From Lichenibacterium dinghuense (lineage in GTDB: Bacteria > Pseudomonadota > Alphaproteobacteria > Rhizobiales > Beijerinckiaceae): a stretch of DNA of 64,000 bases. The notes under the pieces were generated by a model. The model was not told where the DNA came from. It was given only the letters and a program-made list of their open reading frames with translations, and made no database searches. How positions within the stretch are numbered: the stretch's first letter is position 1; every line of letters begins with the position of its first letter. The stretch is taken from the NCBI RefSeq assembly GCF_021730615.1, contig NZ_JAJLMN010000001.1, forward strand, positions 3,793,501 through 3,857,500, written 5' to 3'. The position numbers and the translations under genes were made by a program. Positions 17,841-28,278 of this stretch are shown here, piece by piece.

Positions 17841-19766
17841 TCAGCTCTTGGTCTTGCCCAGCGTCGCGATGGCGCGCGCGACCAGGCCCTGCGCCGCCTG
17901 CGCGGCCTCGACCCGAGCGCGCGCCGCGGCGGCCCAGTCCTTCGAGCGGTCCTGGCCGGCCTGCGGCAGCCTGCCCCAGGCGGCGAGCGCGCCCGCCACG
18001 TCGCCCGCGTCGAGCGCGGCGTCGATCTGCGTCGCGACCGCGCCGGCGTCGTCGCCCTTGACGGCGCCGACCTGGCGCACCTGCACGAGCGACAGGGCGC
18101 TGGCGCCGAGCCGGTCGAGGGCGGAGCCGGTCTGCGCCGGTGCCGTGGCGGCCAGCACGTCGGGCGACACCGCGTCCCACTGCGCCTTGAGGGCCGCCGC
18201 GGTGGGGGCGCCCTTGGCGGCCAGCGGCTGCAGCTTGGCGACGGCTTCCGGCTCGGCGCCGAGCGCCCTCAGGGCGTCGAGGTCGATGCTGTAGGGGCGG
18301 CCGTCCGCGATGGCCCGGCCCACCGCCTGGCCCACCAGGGCGATCGGCGTCGCGCGCGTCTCGTCGGCGCTGCCCACCGCGCGGGCTTCCGTCACGCGAG
18401 TGCCGTCCTTCGGGGCGGACAACTGGCCCTCGATCTTGGCCACCTCGGCGCCGAGCGCCGCGGTGGCGGCCTGCAGCGGCGACAGGTCCACCCGGGGCAG
18501 GTTCGCCACCGTGGCCTGCAGCCGGCCGAGGCCGGTCGCAGTCTCGGTCAGCTTGGACTCGACCCCGTTGATGCGCGCGTCGAGGCCGTTCATGCGGGCG
18601 TCGAAGCCGTTGATCTTGCCGTCGACGCCGTTGACCTTGGCGTCGAAGGCGTTGAGGCGCGCGTCCGAGCCGTTGACCTTGCCGTCCAGCGCCGTGAGGC
18701 GGCCGTCGAGCGCGGCGACCTTGCCGGACAGCCGGGACTCGACGCCCGCGATCTTGGCGTCGGTCGGCCCGAAGTCGGGCGGGACGGGCTTCGGCAGGTC
18801 CGCCACGGCCTTGGCGGTCTTCGCCTGCTCGGCGGACAGAGCCGACACGCCCTTGTCGACGCCGTCGACCCTGGCGGCCAGCGCCGCCAGCGCGCCGACG
18901 GTGGCGACCGCGGCGGCCCCGGTCGCGGGCGCCTTGTTGGCGTCCGACTGCGCGGCGCCGGCCGCCGCGGCGGCCCGGTCGGCGTCGGCCTTGGCGCCCT
19001 GCGCCTGCTGGGCCACGGCGTCGAGCTTGGCGGAGAGCCCCGCCACGGTCTTGTCGAGCCCCGCGACGCCGTTCTGCACCTGCGCGGCATCGGGCCGCGC
19101 TTCGAGCGCCGCCACCTTGGACCTCAGGTCGGCGATCTCGGCGCGGCCGTCGCGCTGCGGGGCCGTGTAGAGCACCCAGCCGAGGGCGGCCAGGAGGGCG
19201 AGGTTGGACAGGCCGAGCAGCCAGGCCGCTCCGCCGCCTCCCGAGCGGGCCGGCGCCACGACGGGCGACGAGGATCGCGGCTCGGCCGCGAACGCGCTGG
19301 CGCGGGACGGCTCGCCGGTGCCGGCCAGCGGCGGGACGGGGGCGGACGCCGCGGCCTCGGGCGTCGCGGGTTCGATCGGCTCGGCCGGCTTGGGCTCGGC
19401 CGCGGATGTCGGCTCGACGGGGACGACGAGCTCGACGGGCTCGGCCGGCTTCGCCTCGGCATCCGCAGGATCGAGCGGGGAGGGCGCGCGCTCGCCGGGG
19501 GCGGGTTCGCCGTCGAGCGCGGACGGCACGATCTCGGGCTCGCCCGCGCCGGCGGGCTCAGGCTCGGAGGTGCGCCGCGCGCCGCCGAACAGCACGGGGT
19601 CGTCGGCCGGTCCGGCCGAGGCGGGTTCGGATGGGACGGCGTCGGCCGGCGTCACGGGGTCGAGCGGGACTTCGGTGGCGGAGGCGTCGATGATCGGCGG
19701 TTCGCGACGCCGCTTGCCGTTCCGCGCGCGGAAGTCGTTCGGCCCCCGGTTCCCGTTGTCCGCCAT
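17841..19766 (-). CDS. COG4223 / mitofilin-like membrane protein
   Basis: About 641 residues. The first 200 are polar, rich in Pro, Glu and Ala, and one membrane helix follows (AAWLLGLSNLALLAALGWVLY). A long coiled coil and a C-terminal helical domain (residues about 470-640) complete it. Alphaproteobacterial relatives are distant homologues of mitochondrial mitofilin/Mic60, which shapes inner-membrane folds. ATG 19766 is chosen because AAGGAAG lies just upstream; an extension to 19856 is unsupported. The neighbour downstream is hemY. The hemD gene that often precedes this pair in Hyphomicrobiales is absent here. Confidence 0.82.
   Translation of the reverse strand: MADNGNRGPNDFRARNGKRRREPPIIDASATEVPLDPVTPADAVPSEPASAGPADDPVLFGGARRTSEPEPAGAGEPEIVPSALDGEPAPGERAPSPLDPADAEAKPAEPVELVVPVEPTSAAEPKPAEPIEPATPEAAASAPVPPLAGTGEPSRASAFAAEPRSSSPVVAPARSGGGGAAWLLGLSNLALLAALGWVLYTAPQRDGRAEIADLRSKVAALEARPDAAQVQNGVAGLDKTVAGLSAKLDAVAQQAQGAKADADRAAAAAGAAQSDANKAPATGAAAVATVGALAALAARVDGVDKGVSALSAEQAKTAKAVADLPKPVPPDFGPTDAKIAGVESRLSGKVAALDGRLTALDGKVNGSDARLNAFDAKVNGVDGKINGFDARMNGLDARINGVESKLTETATGLGRLQATVANLPRVDLSPLQAATAALGAEVAKIEGQLSAPKDGTRVTEARAVGSADETRATPIALVGQAVGRAIADGRPYSIDLDALRALGAEPEAVAKLQPLAAKGAPTAAALKAQWDAVSPDVLAATAPAQTGSALDRLGASALSLVQVRQVGAVKGDDAGAVATQIDAALDAGDVAGALAAWGRLPQAGQDRSKDWAAAARARVEAAQAAQGLVARAIATLGKTKS
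18550..18717 (-). repeat. In-frame 21-base repeats coding a heptad coiled coil
   Basis: Within the COG4223 gene, about eight successive 7-residue units of the form (L/F/V)D(G/A)(K/R)(V/I/L/M)N(G/A) occur, e.g. LDGKVNG, FDAKVNG, VDGKING, LDARING. Hydrophobic residues at the first and fifth positions of each unit predict a regular coiled coil. The near-identity of the units suggests recent duplication at the DNA level. Confidence 0.75.
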
Positions 19767-19937
19767 TCCCGCTTCCTTCTCCGCATCCCGCCCGGCCGCG
19801 CTCCTCCAGAAGCGCCGCCGGGGCCGTGCCGTCCCGTCCGAACTCGACGGCATCAACGCCGACGCGGGACGTTCGGCGCGCCCATCGTCGATCTTATGAG
19901 ACGGCGGCGATCGGTCTAGCGTGCCGCCGCCACGGGG

Positions 19938-20840
19938 TCAAAGCGCCGCTGCGGCCCGTCCCCCGTCGCGCGCCGCCGCCGCCTCGGCCACGGCGAGCAC
20001 GCGCCGCGCCGCGTCCGCGTGGAGCCGTTCCACCATGCGTCCATCGATCCGCATGACGTTGACCGAGGCCGCGTCCGTCCGGTCGAAGGCCTCGACGATG
20101 CGCCGCGCCGCCGCGACCTCGCCGGCCGAGGGCGCGAAGGCCGCGTTGCAGGCCGCCACCTGGTTCGGGTGGATGCAGGTCTTGCCGTCCATTCCGTAGT
20201 CGCGGCCCTGCGCGGCCTCGGCGGCGAGGCCGTCCGGGTCGTCGAGGCCGTTGAACACGCCGTCGATCACGTCGAGCCCGTGGCAGCGCGCCGCCGCCAC
20301 GCAGGCGCCGAGCCAGACGAGCAGCGTTTCCCGCCCCGGCCCGACGCGCACCCGCAGGTCCTTGGCGAGGTCGTTGGTGCCGATCACCAGCGCGTCGAGC
20401 CGCGAGGCGGGGTCGGCGGCGGTGCGGGCGACGTCGGCCACGCCCAGCACCGCGGCGGGGGTCTCCACCATGGCCCACAGCCGCACCGTTTCGGGCACCT
20501 CGGCGCGCGACAGGTCCTGGGCGGCGAACATCACGTCGCCCGGCCGCTGGACCTTGGGCAGCAGCAGCGCGGCGGGCCGGGCCGCCGCGGCCGCCATCAG
20601 GTCGTCGCGGCCCCAGGGCGTGTCGAGCGCGTTGACCCGGACCACGACCTCGCGGTGGCCGAACCCGCCCTCGCGCAAGGCCTCGACGGCGGCGCGCCGC
20701 GCGGCGGGCTTCTCGGCCGGGGCGACGGAGTCTTCGAGGTCGAGCACCACCGCATCGGCGTCCACCGTGCGGCACTTGGCGACCGCCCGCGCGTTGTTGG
20801 CCGGGACATAGAGCACGCTGCGGCGCGGACGAACGATCAT
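19938..20840 (-). CDS. HpcH/HpaI aldolase family CoA ester lyase
   Basis: A 300-residue TIM-barrel protein of the citrate lyase beta subunit/malyl-CoA lyase family. It begins RPRRSVLYVPANNARAVAK, has the metal-site segment VVLDLEDSVAPAEK near residue 32, WAMVETPAAVLG with a conserved Glu near 135, ALVIGTNDLAKDL, and GKTCIHPNQV near 235. These enzymes cleave or form C-C bonds in CoA esters such as malyl-, citramalyl- or methylmalyl-CoA, or act as a thioesterase. The ATG at 20840 starts exactly where the family homology begins. It is divergent from the SRPBCC gene. The substrate is not defined. Confidence 0.87.
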   Translation of the reverse strand: MIVRPRRSVLYVPANNARAVAKCRTVDADAVVLDLEDSVAPAEKPAARRAAVEALREGGFGHREVVVRVNALDTPWGRDDLMAAAAARPAALLLPKVQRPGDVMFAAQDLSRAEVPETVRLWAMVETPAAVLGVADVARTAADPASRLDALVIGTNDLAKDLRVRVGPGRETLLVWLGACVAAARCHGLDVIDGVFNGLDDPDGLAAEAAQGRDYGMDGKTCIHPNQVAACNAAFAPSAGEVAAARRIVEAFDRTDAASVNVMRIDGRMVERLHADAARRVLAVAEAAAARDGGRAAAAL

Positions 20841-20948
20841 GGGTGCGAATCCGTCATGGGACCGCCATAAAGCACGGCGTTCCGCCGGCGGCCACCATCG
20901 GATCCGGGCGGCGGCGGCGGCGGACGACACGGCAGGGCGAGGGACACC

Positions 20949-21380
20949 ATGACGCGCATCACGGCATCGATCGACATCGCGGCCCCGCCCGAGGCGGTGT
21001 GGAAGGTCCTGATGGACTGGGGCCGCTACGGCGAATGGAACCCGACGCTGCGCGCCATCGCCGGGCAGGCCCGCAAGGGCGGCAAGATCACCGTGTCGAT
21101 CGCCTCGCCGGTGGGCACGCTGCCGATCGACGCCGTCGTGACGCGGCTCGCCACCAACTCCGGCATCACCTGGCACAGCAAGATGCGCCTGAACGGCCTG
21201 TTCGACCGCGACCACATCATCGAGCTGTCGCCCGACCCCGTGGGCACGCGCTTCGTGCAGACCCAGACCTTCTCCGGCATCCTGGCGCCGGGCGCCTCCG
21301 TGGTGGCGACCTCGACGGTGCGCGATGGCTTCGAGAAGATGAACGCGGCGCTGAAGGAGCGGGTCGAGAACGGCGCCTGA
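20949..21380 (+). CDS. SRPBCC family (START-like) protein
   Basis: A 143-residue single-domain protein of the polyketide cyclase/dehydrase-like START superfamily. The N-terminal ITASIDIAAPPEAVWKVLMDW is the standard beta1-helix entry, followed by YGEWNPTLRAI and a C-terminal amphipathic helix. Such domains bind hydrophobic ligands in a deep cavity; the ligand here is unknown. The start is preceded by AGGGACACC. It is convergent with the transglutaminase-like gene. Confidence 0.85.
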   Translation: MTRITASIDIAAPPEAVWKVLMDWGRYGEWNPTLRAIAGQARKGGKITVSIASPVGTLPIDAVVTRLATNSGITWHSKMRLNGLFDRDHIIELSPDPVGTRFVQTQTFSGILAPGASVVATSTVRDGFEKMNAALKERVENGA

Positions 21381-21434
21381 CGCGGGGGCCGGCATCGAAG
21401 CGCCCCGGCCCTTCGCGGGGCTCGGGGCGGCGTC

Positions 21435-21455
21435 CCGAAGGCCTGCGGCCTTCGG
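21435..21455. terminator. Bidirectional stem-loop between convergent genes
   Basis: A perfect 9-base stem (CCGAAGGCC and its complement) with a TGC loop, immediately beside the stop codon of the transglutaminase-like gene and 55 bases after the SRPBCC stop. It probably terminates both transcripts. Confidence 0.55.
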
Positions 21456-21456
21456 A

Positions 21457-22263
21457 TCACCCTTCCGTGATGGTCGCGTGCGCCGCCGTCCCGTCCGTGC
21501 CGACGCCGCGGAAGAAGGCCGCGCCGAGCGCGTCGAGCGCCGTCGCGACCCGGACGTGGCGGCCGTTCGGGCACAGCTTCTCGACGGAGTCGAAGCCGAT
21601 CCAGCCGAGCCTCTCGACGTAGGCCTCCGACCAGGCGTGGGCCGCGGAGCCCGTCCCGCGGCCGTCGCGCAGCAGGTAGCCCGTGACGTGGCGGCACGGC
21701 AGCCCGAGGTGGCGCGCCGCGGCGGCGAAGATGTGGGCATGGCTCGACGCGTCGCCGACCTTGGCCGCGAAGGCGCCGGCGGCCGTCGGGGCCACCACCG
21801 GCGCGCCGGGCTCCGGCGGCTTGTCCTCGAAGGCGATCTCGCCGTGCACCGCGTGCATCAGCGCGTGGAGCTTGCCGAGCGGCTCCGGCTCGGACTCCGT
21901 GGCGCGCTCGGCGAACTGGCGCAGGCCGGCGTCGAGCGCCGTCAGCTCCGTGTCGCGCAGGTAGATGTCGAGCGGCAGGCGCTCGGCCCCGCCGCGCACG
22001 ATGCCGGCCGCGTCGTAGGTCTCGACCTGGCACACGGACGTCACCGTGAAGCCGTCGAGCGGCCCCGCGGCGCTGAACGAGTGCGTGACGTTGCCGAAGG
22101 CGTCCTGGCCGACGCGGAGCGAGCAGTCGATGTCGGCGTCGATGCGCACCCCCGTGACGTGCTGGCCCTCGTGCGAGCGCGGCGACAGCCGCAGCAGCAC
22201 GGTGAGGTTGCGGGCCGGCGCCGGGAAGCCGAACCGGATGTCGCTGCGGATCCTGAGATGCAT
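21457..22263 (-). CDS. Transglutaminase-like domain protein, apparently lacking the catalytic Cys
   Basis: A 268-residue protein with the bacterial transglutaminase N-terminal beta domain (residues 1-85) and a transglutaminase-like core. At the active site the family pattern G-x-C-x-x-H-A-H reads GDASSHAH near residue 163, with Ala at the Cys position. The later His (AAHAWSEAYV) and Asp (IGFDSVEKLCPNGRHVRVA) are kept. It starts 8 bases after the alpha-E gene, which places it last in the minus-strand cassette ATP-grasp/alpha-E/transglutaminase. Active members are thought to act as peptidases or amidases. This one may be a binding protein or use another residue. Confidence 0.85.
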   Translation of the reverse strand: MHLRIRSDIRFGFPAPARNLTVLLRLSPRSHEGQHVTGVRIDADIDCSLRVGQDAFGNVTHSFSAAGPLDGFTVTSVCQVETYDAAGIVRGGAERLPLDIYLRDTELTALDAGLRQFAERATESEPEPLGKLHALMHAVHGEIAFEDKPPEPGAPVVAPTAAGAFAAKVGDASSHAHIFAAAARHLGLPCRHVTGYLLRDGRGTGSAAHAWSEAYVERLGWIGFDSVEKLCPNGRHVRVATALDALGAAFFRGVGTDGTAAHATITEG

Positions 22264-22271
22264 GGGGCGGT

Positions 22272-23342
22272 CTACACCAGATATTGTTCGCTGATGCTCG
22301 CGCCGAGCCGGTTGTTGTCGTCGATGAACGTGGTGATGAACTCGTGGAGGCCGTCCTGGAACAGGCCGCCGATCGAGGCGTTCTCAAGCTGCGCCATGGT
22401 CTTGCGGGCGAGCCGCTGCGCCCCGCCCTGGCGCCCGTAGGCGCGCCCGAGCGAGTCGAGGCACGACACGATGTTCTCGTAGCAACTGAGCAGCGAGCGC
22501 GGCATCTCGGAGCGCAGGATCAGGAGGTCGGCGATCAGCCAGGGCTTGATGCTTTCCCGGTAGATCCAGTGATAGGCGGTGAGCGCCGACACGGTGCGCA
22601 GGATCGCGGCCCACTGGAAGTAGTCGAGGCTGCCCCCCACCGTCTCGGTGTCGGGCAGCAGCACGTGGTACTTCACGTCGAGGATGCGGGCCGTGTTGTC
22701 GGCGCGCTCCACGAAGATGCCGAGCCGCGCGAACCAGAAGGACGGGTCGCGCAGCATGGTGCGGATCATGGACCCGTCGAACAGGAGCGAGGTCTGCTTC
22801 ACGAAGTCGAGGAAGCGCGGCACCTCCTCGGTGCGGTCGGAGCCGCTCTTCAGCGCGTCCTCGAACTTCTTCAGCTCCAGCCAGGCGCCGTTGATGGCTT
22901 CCCACATCTCGGCCGTGAGCGCGGTGCGGACCGCGCGCCCGTTGGTGCGCGCCGCTTCGATGCAGTTGCGGATGGAGGACGGGTTCTCGGCGTCGAAGGT
23001 GAGGAAGTCGACGACGGTGTCGGCCTCGGCGGTCTCGTGCTTCTGGTGGAACAGCTCCGACACGCCCGAGGATTCGAGCGCGCTTTCCCATTCCGTGCCG
23101 TGCTCGTTGTAGGCGGTGGGCAGCGCGGACAGGCGCTGCGCCGCCTCGATGGTGCGGGCCAGGAACTCGGCGCGCTCGATATAGCGCGCCATCCAGAACA
23201 GGCTGTCCGCCGTGCGCGACAGCATGGTGAACTTGCGCGTCGGCCGCTCCATCGCGACCGCGCGGCCGAGGGTCTGGGTCATGCCGCCCATGGTCTGGGG
23301 CATGCCGCCGTTGCCCATGGTCTGGGCCGTGTCACCCGTCAC
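22272..23342 (-). CDS. Alpha-E domain protein
   Basis: About 356 residues, all helical, DUF403/alpha-E family. The conserved core starts at MLSRTADSLFWMARYIERAE. A GTG at 23342 overlaps the stop of the ATP-grasp gene (GTGA) and has GGAG seven bases upstream, so it is the best start. It adds about 39 residues before the core, rich in Met, Gln, Thr and Gly with three copies of QT(M/L)G. ATG 23252 or 23225 remain possible. Alpha-E proteins always accompany the ATP-grasp and transglutaminase partners. The module is predicted from comparative genomics to make or process a small peptide, and has no assigned product. Confidence 0.87.
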   Translation of the reverse strand: MTGDTAQTMGNGGMPQTMGGMTQTLGRAVAMERPTRKFTMLSRTADSLFWMARYIERAEFLARTIEAAQRLSALPTAYNEHGTEWESALESSGVSELFHQKHETAEADTVVDFLTFDAENPSSIRNCIEAARTNGRAVRTALTAEMWEAINGAWLELKKFEDALKSGSDRTEEVPRFLDFVKQTSLLFDGSMIRTMLRDPSFWFARLGIFVERADNTARILDVKYHVLLPDTETVGGSLDYFQWAAILRTVSALTAYHWIYRESIKPWLIADLLILRSEMPRSLLSCYENIVSCLDSLGRAYGRQGGAQRLARKTMAQLENASIGGLFQDGLHEFITTFIDDNNRLGASISEQYLV

Positions 23343-24778
23343 GCGCGATCTCCGTCGTCCACGATCCATGTATCCTTGGTGCCGCCGCCCTGGCTCGAGT
23401 TCACCACGAGCGAGCCTTCCTGCATGGCGACGCGGGTGAGCCCGCCCGGCACCACGCGGGCGCCCCGCGCGCCCGACAGCACGAAGGGGCGCAGGTCGAC
23501 GTGGCGGGGCGCGATGCCGCTCGTCGTGGCGGTGGGGCAGGTGGACAGCGCCAGCGTCGGCTGGGCGATGAAGTTGTCGGGGTCGTGCCGGAGCTTGGCC
23601 GCGAAGGCGTCGATCTGCGCCCGCGTGGCGTGGGGGCCGACCAGCATGCCATAGCCGCCCGAGCCGTTCACCTCCTTCACCACCAGCTCCGGCAGGTGGT
23701 CGAGCACGTAGCCGAGCGCGTCCGGCTCGCGGCAGCGGTAGGTCGGCACGTTCTTCAGCTTCGCGTCCTCGCCGAGGTAGAAGCGGATGATGTCCGGCAT
23801 GTAGCTGTAGATGGCCTTGTCGTCCGACACGCCGGTGCCGACCGCGTTGGCGAGCGTCACCGAGCCGGCCTGATAGGCGCTCATCAGCCCCGGCACGCCG
23901 AGCATCGAGTCGGGCCGGAAGGCGAGGGGGTCGATGAAGTCGTCGTCGAGGCGGCGGTAGATGACGTCGACGCGCTTCGGCCCCTCGGTGGTGCGCATGT
24001 AGACCACGTCGTTCTCGACGAACAGGTCGCGCCCTTCCACGATCTCGATGCCGAGCTTGTCGGCCAGGAACGAGTGCTCGTAATAGGCCGAGTTGAACTG
24101 GCCGGGGGTGAGCAGAACCACGACGGGGTCGCGGTCGGCGGTGCGGGGCGTGACGGAGCGCAGGGTGGCGAGGAGCTGGTCCGGGTAGTTCTCGACCGGC
24201 GCCACCCGGTGCGCCGAGAACACCTCGGGGAAGAGCCGCATCATCACCTCGCGGTTCTCCAGCATGTAGGAGACGCCGGACGGCGTGCGGGCGTTGTCCT
24301 CCAGCACGTAGAAGTCGTCGGCGTCGATGCGCACGACGTCGATGCCGGCGATGTGCACGTAGACGTCGTGCGGCACCTTCACGCCGATCATCTCGGGGCG
24401 GTAGTAGGGGTTCCGGTACACGAGTTCGGGGGGCACGATGCCGGCCCGCACCACCTCGCGCGGGCCGTAAAGGTCGGCGAGGAACATGTTCAGCGCCTTC
24501 ACGCGCTGGATCAGCCCGGCTTCGAGCCGCGCCCATTCGGACCGGGCGATCAGCCGCGGCACGAGGTCGAAGGGGATCAGCCGCTCGGTCGCGTCCTTGT
24601 CGCCGTAGACCGCGAAGGTGATGCCGATGCGGCGGAACAGGAGGTCGGCCTGGGCGCGGCGCGACGCCAGCAGGCCCGGCGGCACGTTGCCCAGCCAGTC
24701 GGCGAGCCGCCGGTACACCTGGCGGGGAGCTCCGCCCGCCTCGCTCATCTCATCGAAGAACCGGGATTCGACGGGCAC
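23339..24778 (-). CDS. Circularly permuted type 2 ATP-grasp protein
   Basis: About 479 residues, COG2308 family. Segments that identify it are RFFDEMSEAGG near the start, FDLVPRLIARSEWARLEAGLIQR (shown in part: FDLVPRLIARSEW), DFYVLEDNARTPSGVSYML near residue 150 and VKEVNGSGGYGMLVGP near 380, which holds ATP-binding residues. GTG 24778 is preferred: AGGAG lies seven bases upstream, whereas starts further out have none. ATP-grasp enzymes join a carboxylate to an amine, so this is taken as the synthetase of the cassette with the alpha-E and transglutaminase-like proteins. It is divergent from the DUF3095 gene. Confidence 0.9.
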   Translation of the reverse strand: MPVESRFFDEMSEAGGAPRQVYRRLADWLGNVPPGLLASRRAQADLLFRRIGITFAVYGDKDATERLIPFDLVPRLIARSEWARLEAGLIQRVKALNMFLADLYGPREVVRAGIVPPELVYRNPYYRPEMIGVKVPHDVYVHIAGIDVVRIDADDFYVLEDNARTPSGVSYMLENREVMMRLFPEVFSAHRVAPVENYPDQLLATLRSVTPRTADRDPVVVLLTPGQFNSAYYEHSFLADKLGIEIVEGRDLFVENDVVYMRTTEGPKRVDVIYRRLDDDFIDPLAFRPDSMLGVPGLMSAYQAGSVTLANAVGTGVSDDKAIYSYMPDIIRFYLGEDAKLKNVPTYRCREPDALGYVLDHLPELVVKEVNGSGGYGMLVGPHATRAQIDAFAAKLRHDPDNFIAQPTLALSTCPTATTSGIAPRHVDLRPFVLSGARGARVVPGGLTRVAMQEGSLVVNSSQGGGTKDTWIVDDGDRA

Positions 24779-24903
24779 TCGGGGACTCCTCGCGATGCGG
24801 CGCGCCGCAGAGTTTCGCAAAGCTTATGCCATGCAAACGGCCCGGATCTATGGGAAAACAACCCTGCGGCTCTCGACCGGAGGGCGAACGGGAAGGGCAG
24901 GGG

Positions 24904-26142
24904 ATGGCCGAGGACGCGCGGGCCGCCGCCGCGACGGCGGGCGCGACGGTGGGCTTCTACGCCGCCCTGCCGGTGGCGCGGGACTTCGACGCCGCCGTGG
25001 AGGCGGACAGCACTGCGCCGCTCCCGGACGACTGGGTGCTGGGCCTGGCCGACGTGGTGACCTCGACGCGCGCGCTGGAGGAGGGCCGCTACAAGGCGGT
25101 CAACACCGCGGGGGCGGCCGTGATCTCGGCCGTGTCCAACGCGCTGGGCACGCTCGCCTTTCCGTTCGTGTTCACCGGCGACGGGGCCGCCTTCGCGGTG
25201 GCGCCGGGGGACGCCGGGAAGGCGGCCGAAGCCCTGGCCGCCACCGTGGCCTGGGTGGGGGCGGAGCTCGGGCTCGCATTGCGCGCCGCCGCAGTGTCGG
25301 TCGGAGCGGTGCGGGCCGCGGGGGCCGACCTGCGGGTCGCGCGCGTCGCCGCCTCGGAGAACGTCGACTACGCCATGTTCACCGGCGGCGGCCGCGACTG
25401 GGCCGAGCGCGAGATGAAGGCGGGGCGCCTGGCGCTGCCGCCGGCGCCCGCTGGCGCGCGGCCCGACCTCAGCGGCCTCACCTGCCGGTTCCGCCCCATC
25501 GCGGCCGCCCACGGCACGGTGCTGTCGGTGATCGTGAAGCCCGTGGGCGACGCGGCGAGTCCCGGCTTCGTGCGGGCCTGCTCGGACGTGCTGGCGCTGG
25601 CCAGGACGGCCCCGCGCGGCGGCCATCCCGTGCCGGTCGGCGGCCCGCAACACCGCTGGCCGCCCGGCGGGCTCGACATCGAGGCGCGGCTCCACCGCGG
25701 CCTCGGCCGCTCGCTGACGGAAAGCCGGCTGCGCACCGCCGCCCGATCCGCGGTGCACACGTTCTTCTTGCGCACCGGGCTCCGGGCCGGGGGCGTCGTG
25801 CCGGCCGACTACCGGCGCCAGCTCGTCGAGAACTCTGACTTCCGCAAGTTCGACGACGGGCTGATGATGACGATCGACTGCCCGCCCGCCACCGCCGACG
25901 CCATCGCGGCCCGCCTCGCCGCGGCGGAAGCCGAGGGCGTCGCCCGCCACGGCCTCCACCGCCAGGGCGAGGCGCTCGTGACCTGCATCGTGCCCGCGGC
26001 CGGGCGGCCGGACCACGTGCATTTCGTCGACGGCGCGGCCGGCGGCTACGCGGTCGCGGCGGCGATGCTCAAGAGCAAGGAGGCCGAACCGCACCCCCTG
26101 CCTTCCGTTTCGGCAGGCACCCGCGGCGGGCGGGCAGGATGA
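24904..26142 (+). CDS. DUF3095 family protein
   Basis: About 412 residues, matching the DUF3095 family of unknown function. Useful landmarks are FYAALPVARDF near residue 20, VVTSTRALEEGRYKAVNTAG near 60, FVFTGDGAAFAV near 90, and VENSDFRKFDDGLMMTIDC near 318. It has no signal peptide and no clear membrane helix. ATG 24904 follows AAGGGCAGGGG and opens the homologous region; the upstream in-frame ATG at 24826 lacks a ribosome-binding site. It is divergent from the ATP-grasp cassette and followed by an ABC importer operon. I assign no function. Confidence 0.8.
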   Translation: MAEDARAAAATAGATVGFYAALPVARDFDAAVEADSTAPLPDDWVLGLADVVTSTRALEEGRYKAVNTAGAAVISAVSNALGTLAFPFVFTGDGAAFAVAPGDAGKAAEALAATVAWVGAELGLALRAAAVSVGAVRAAGADLRVARVAASENVDYAMFTGGGRDWAEREMKAGRLALPPAPAGARPDLSGLTCRFRPIAAAHGTVLSVIVKPVGDAASPGFVRACSDVLALARTAPRGGHPVPVGGPQHRWPPGGLDIEARLHRGLGRSLTESRLRTAARSAVHTFFLRTGLRAGGVVPADYRRQLVENSDFRKFDDGLMMTIDCPPATADAIAARLAAAEAEGVARHGLHRQGEALVTCIVPAAGRPDHVHFVDGAAGGYAVAAAMLKSKEAEPHPLPSVSAGTRGGRAG

Positions 26143-26220
26143 CCGGAACGCGGGCAGGCCGGGGCGGGGCCGCCCGAGGGCGCGTCGAAAATGTGTCGCG
26201 CCGCGGCTGTGACGGACGCC

Positions 26221-28274
<2,054 letters not shown>

Positions 28275-28278
<4 letters not shown>

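Noticed and set aside
16308-19919. Plus-strand open frame of about 1200 codons
   Set aside because: It runs antisense through both hemY and the COG4223 gene, has a repetitive composition and no ribosome-binding site; both minus-strand genes are clearly real.
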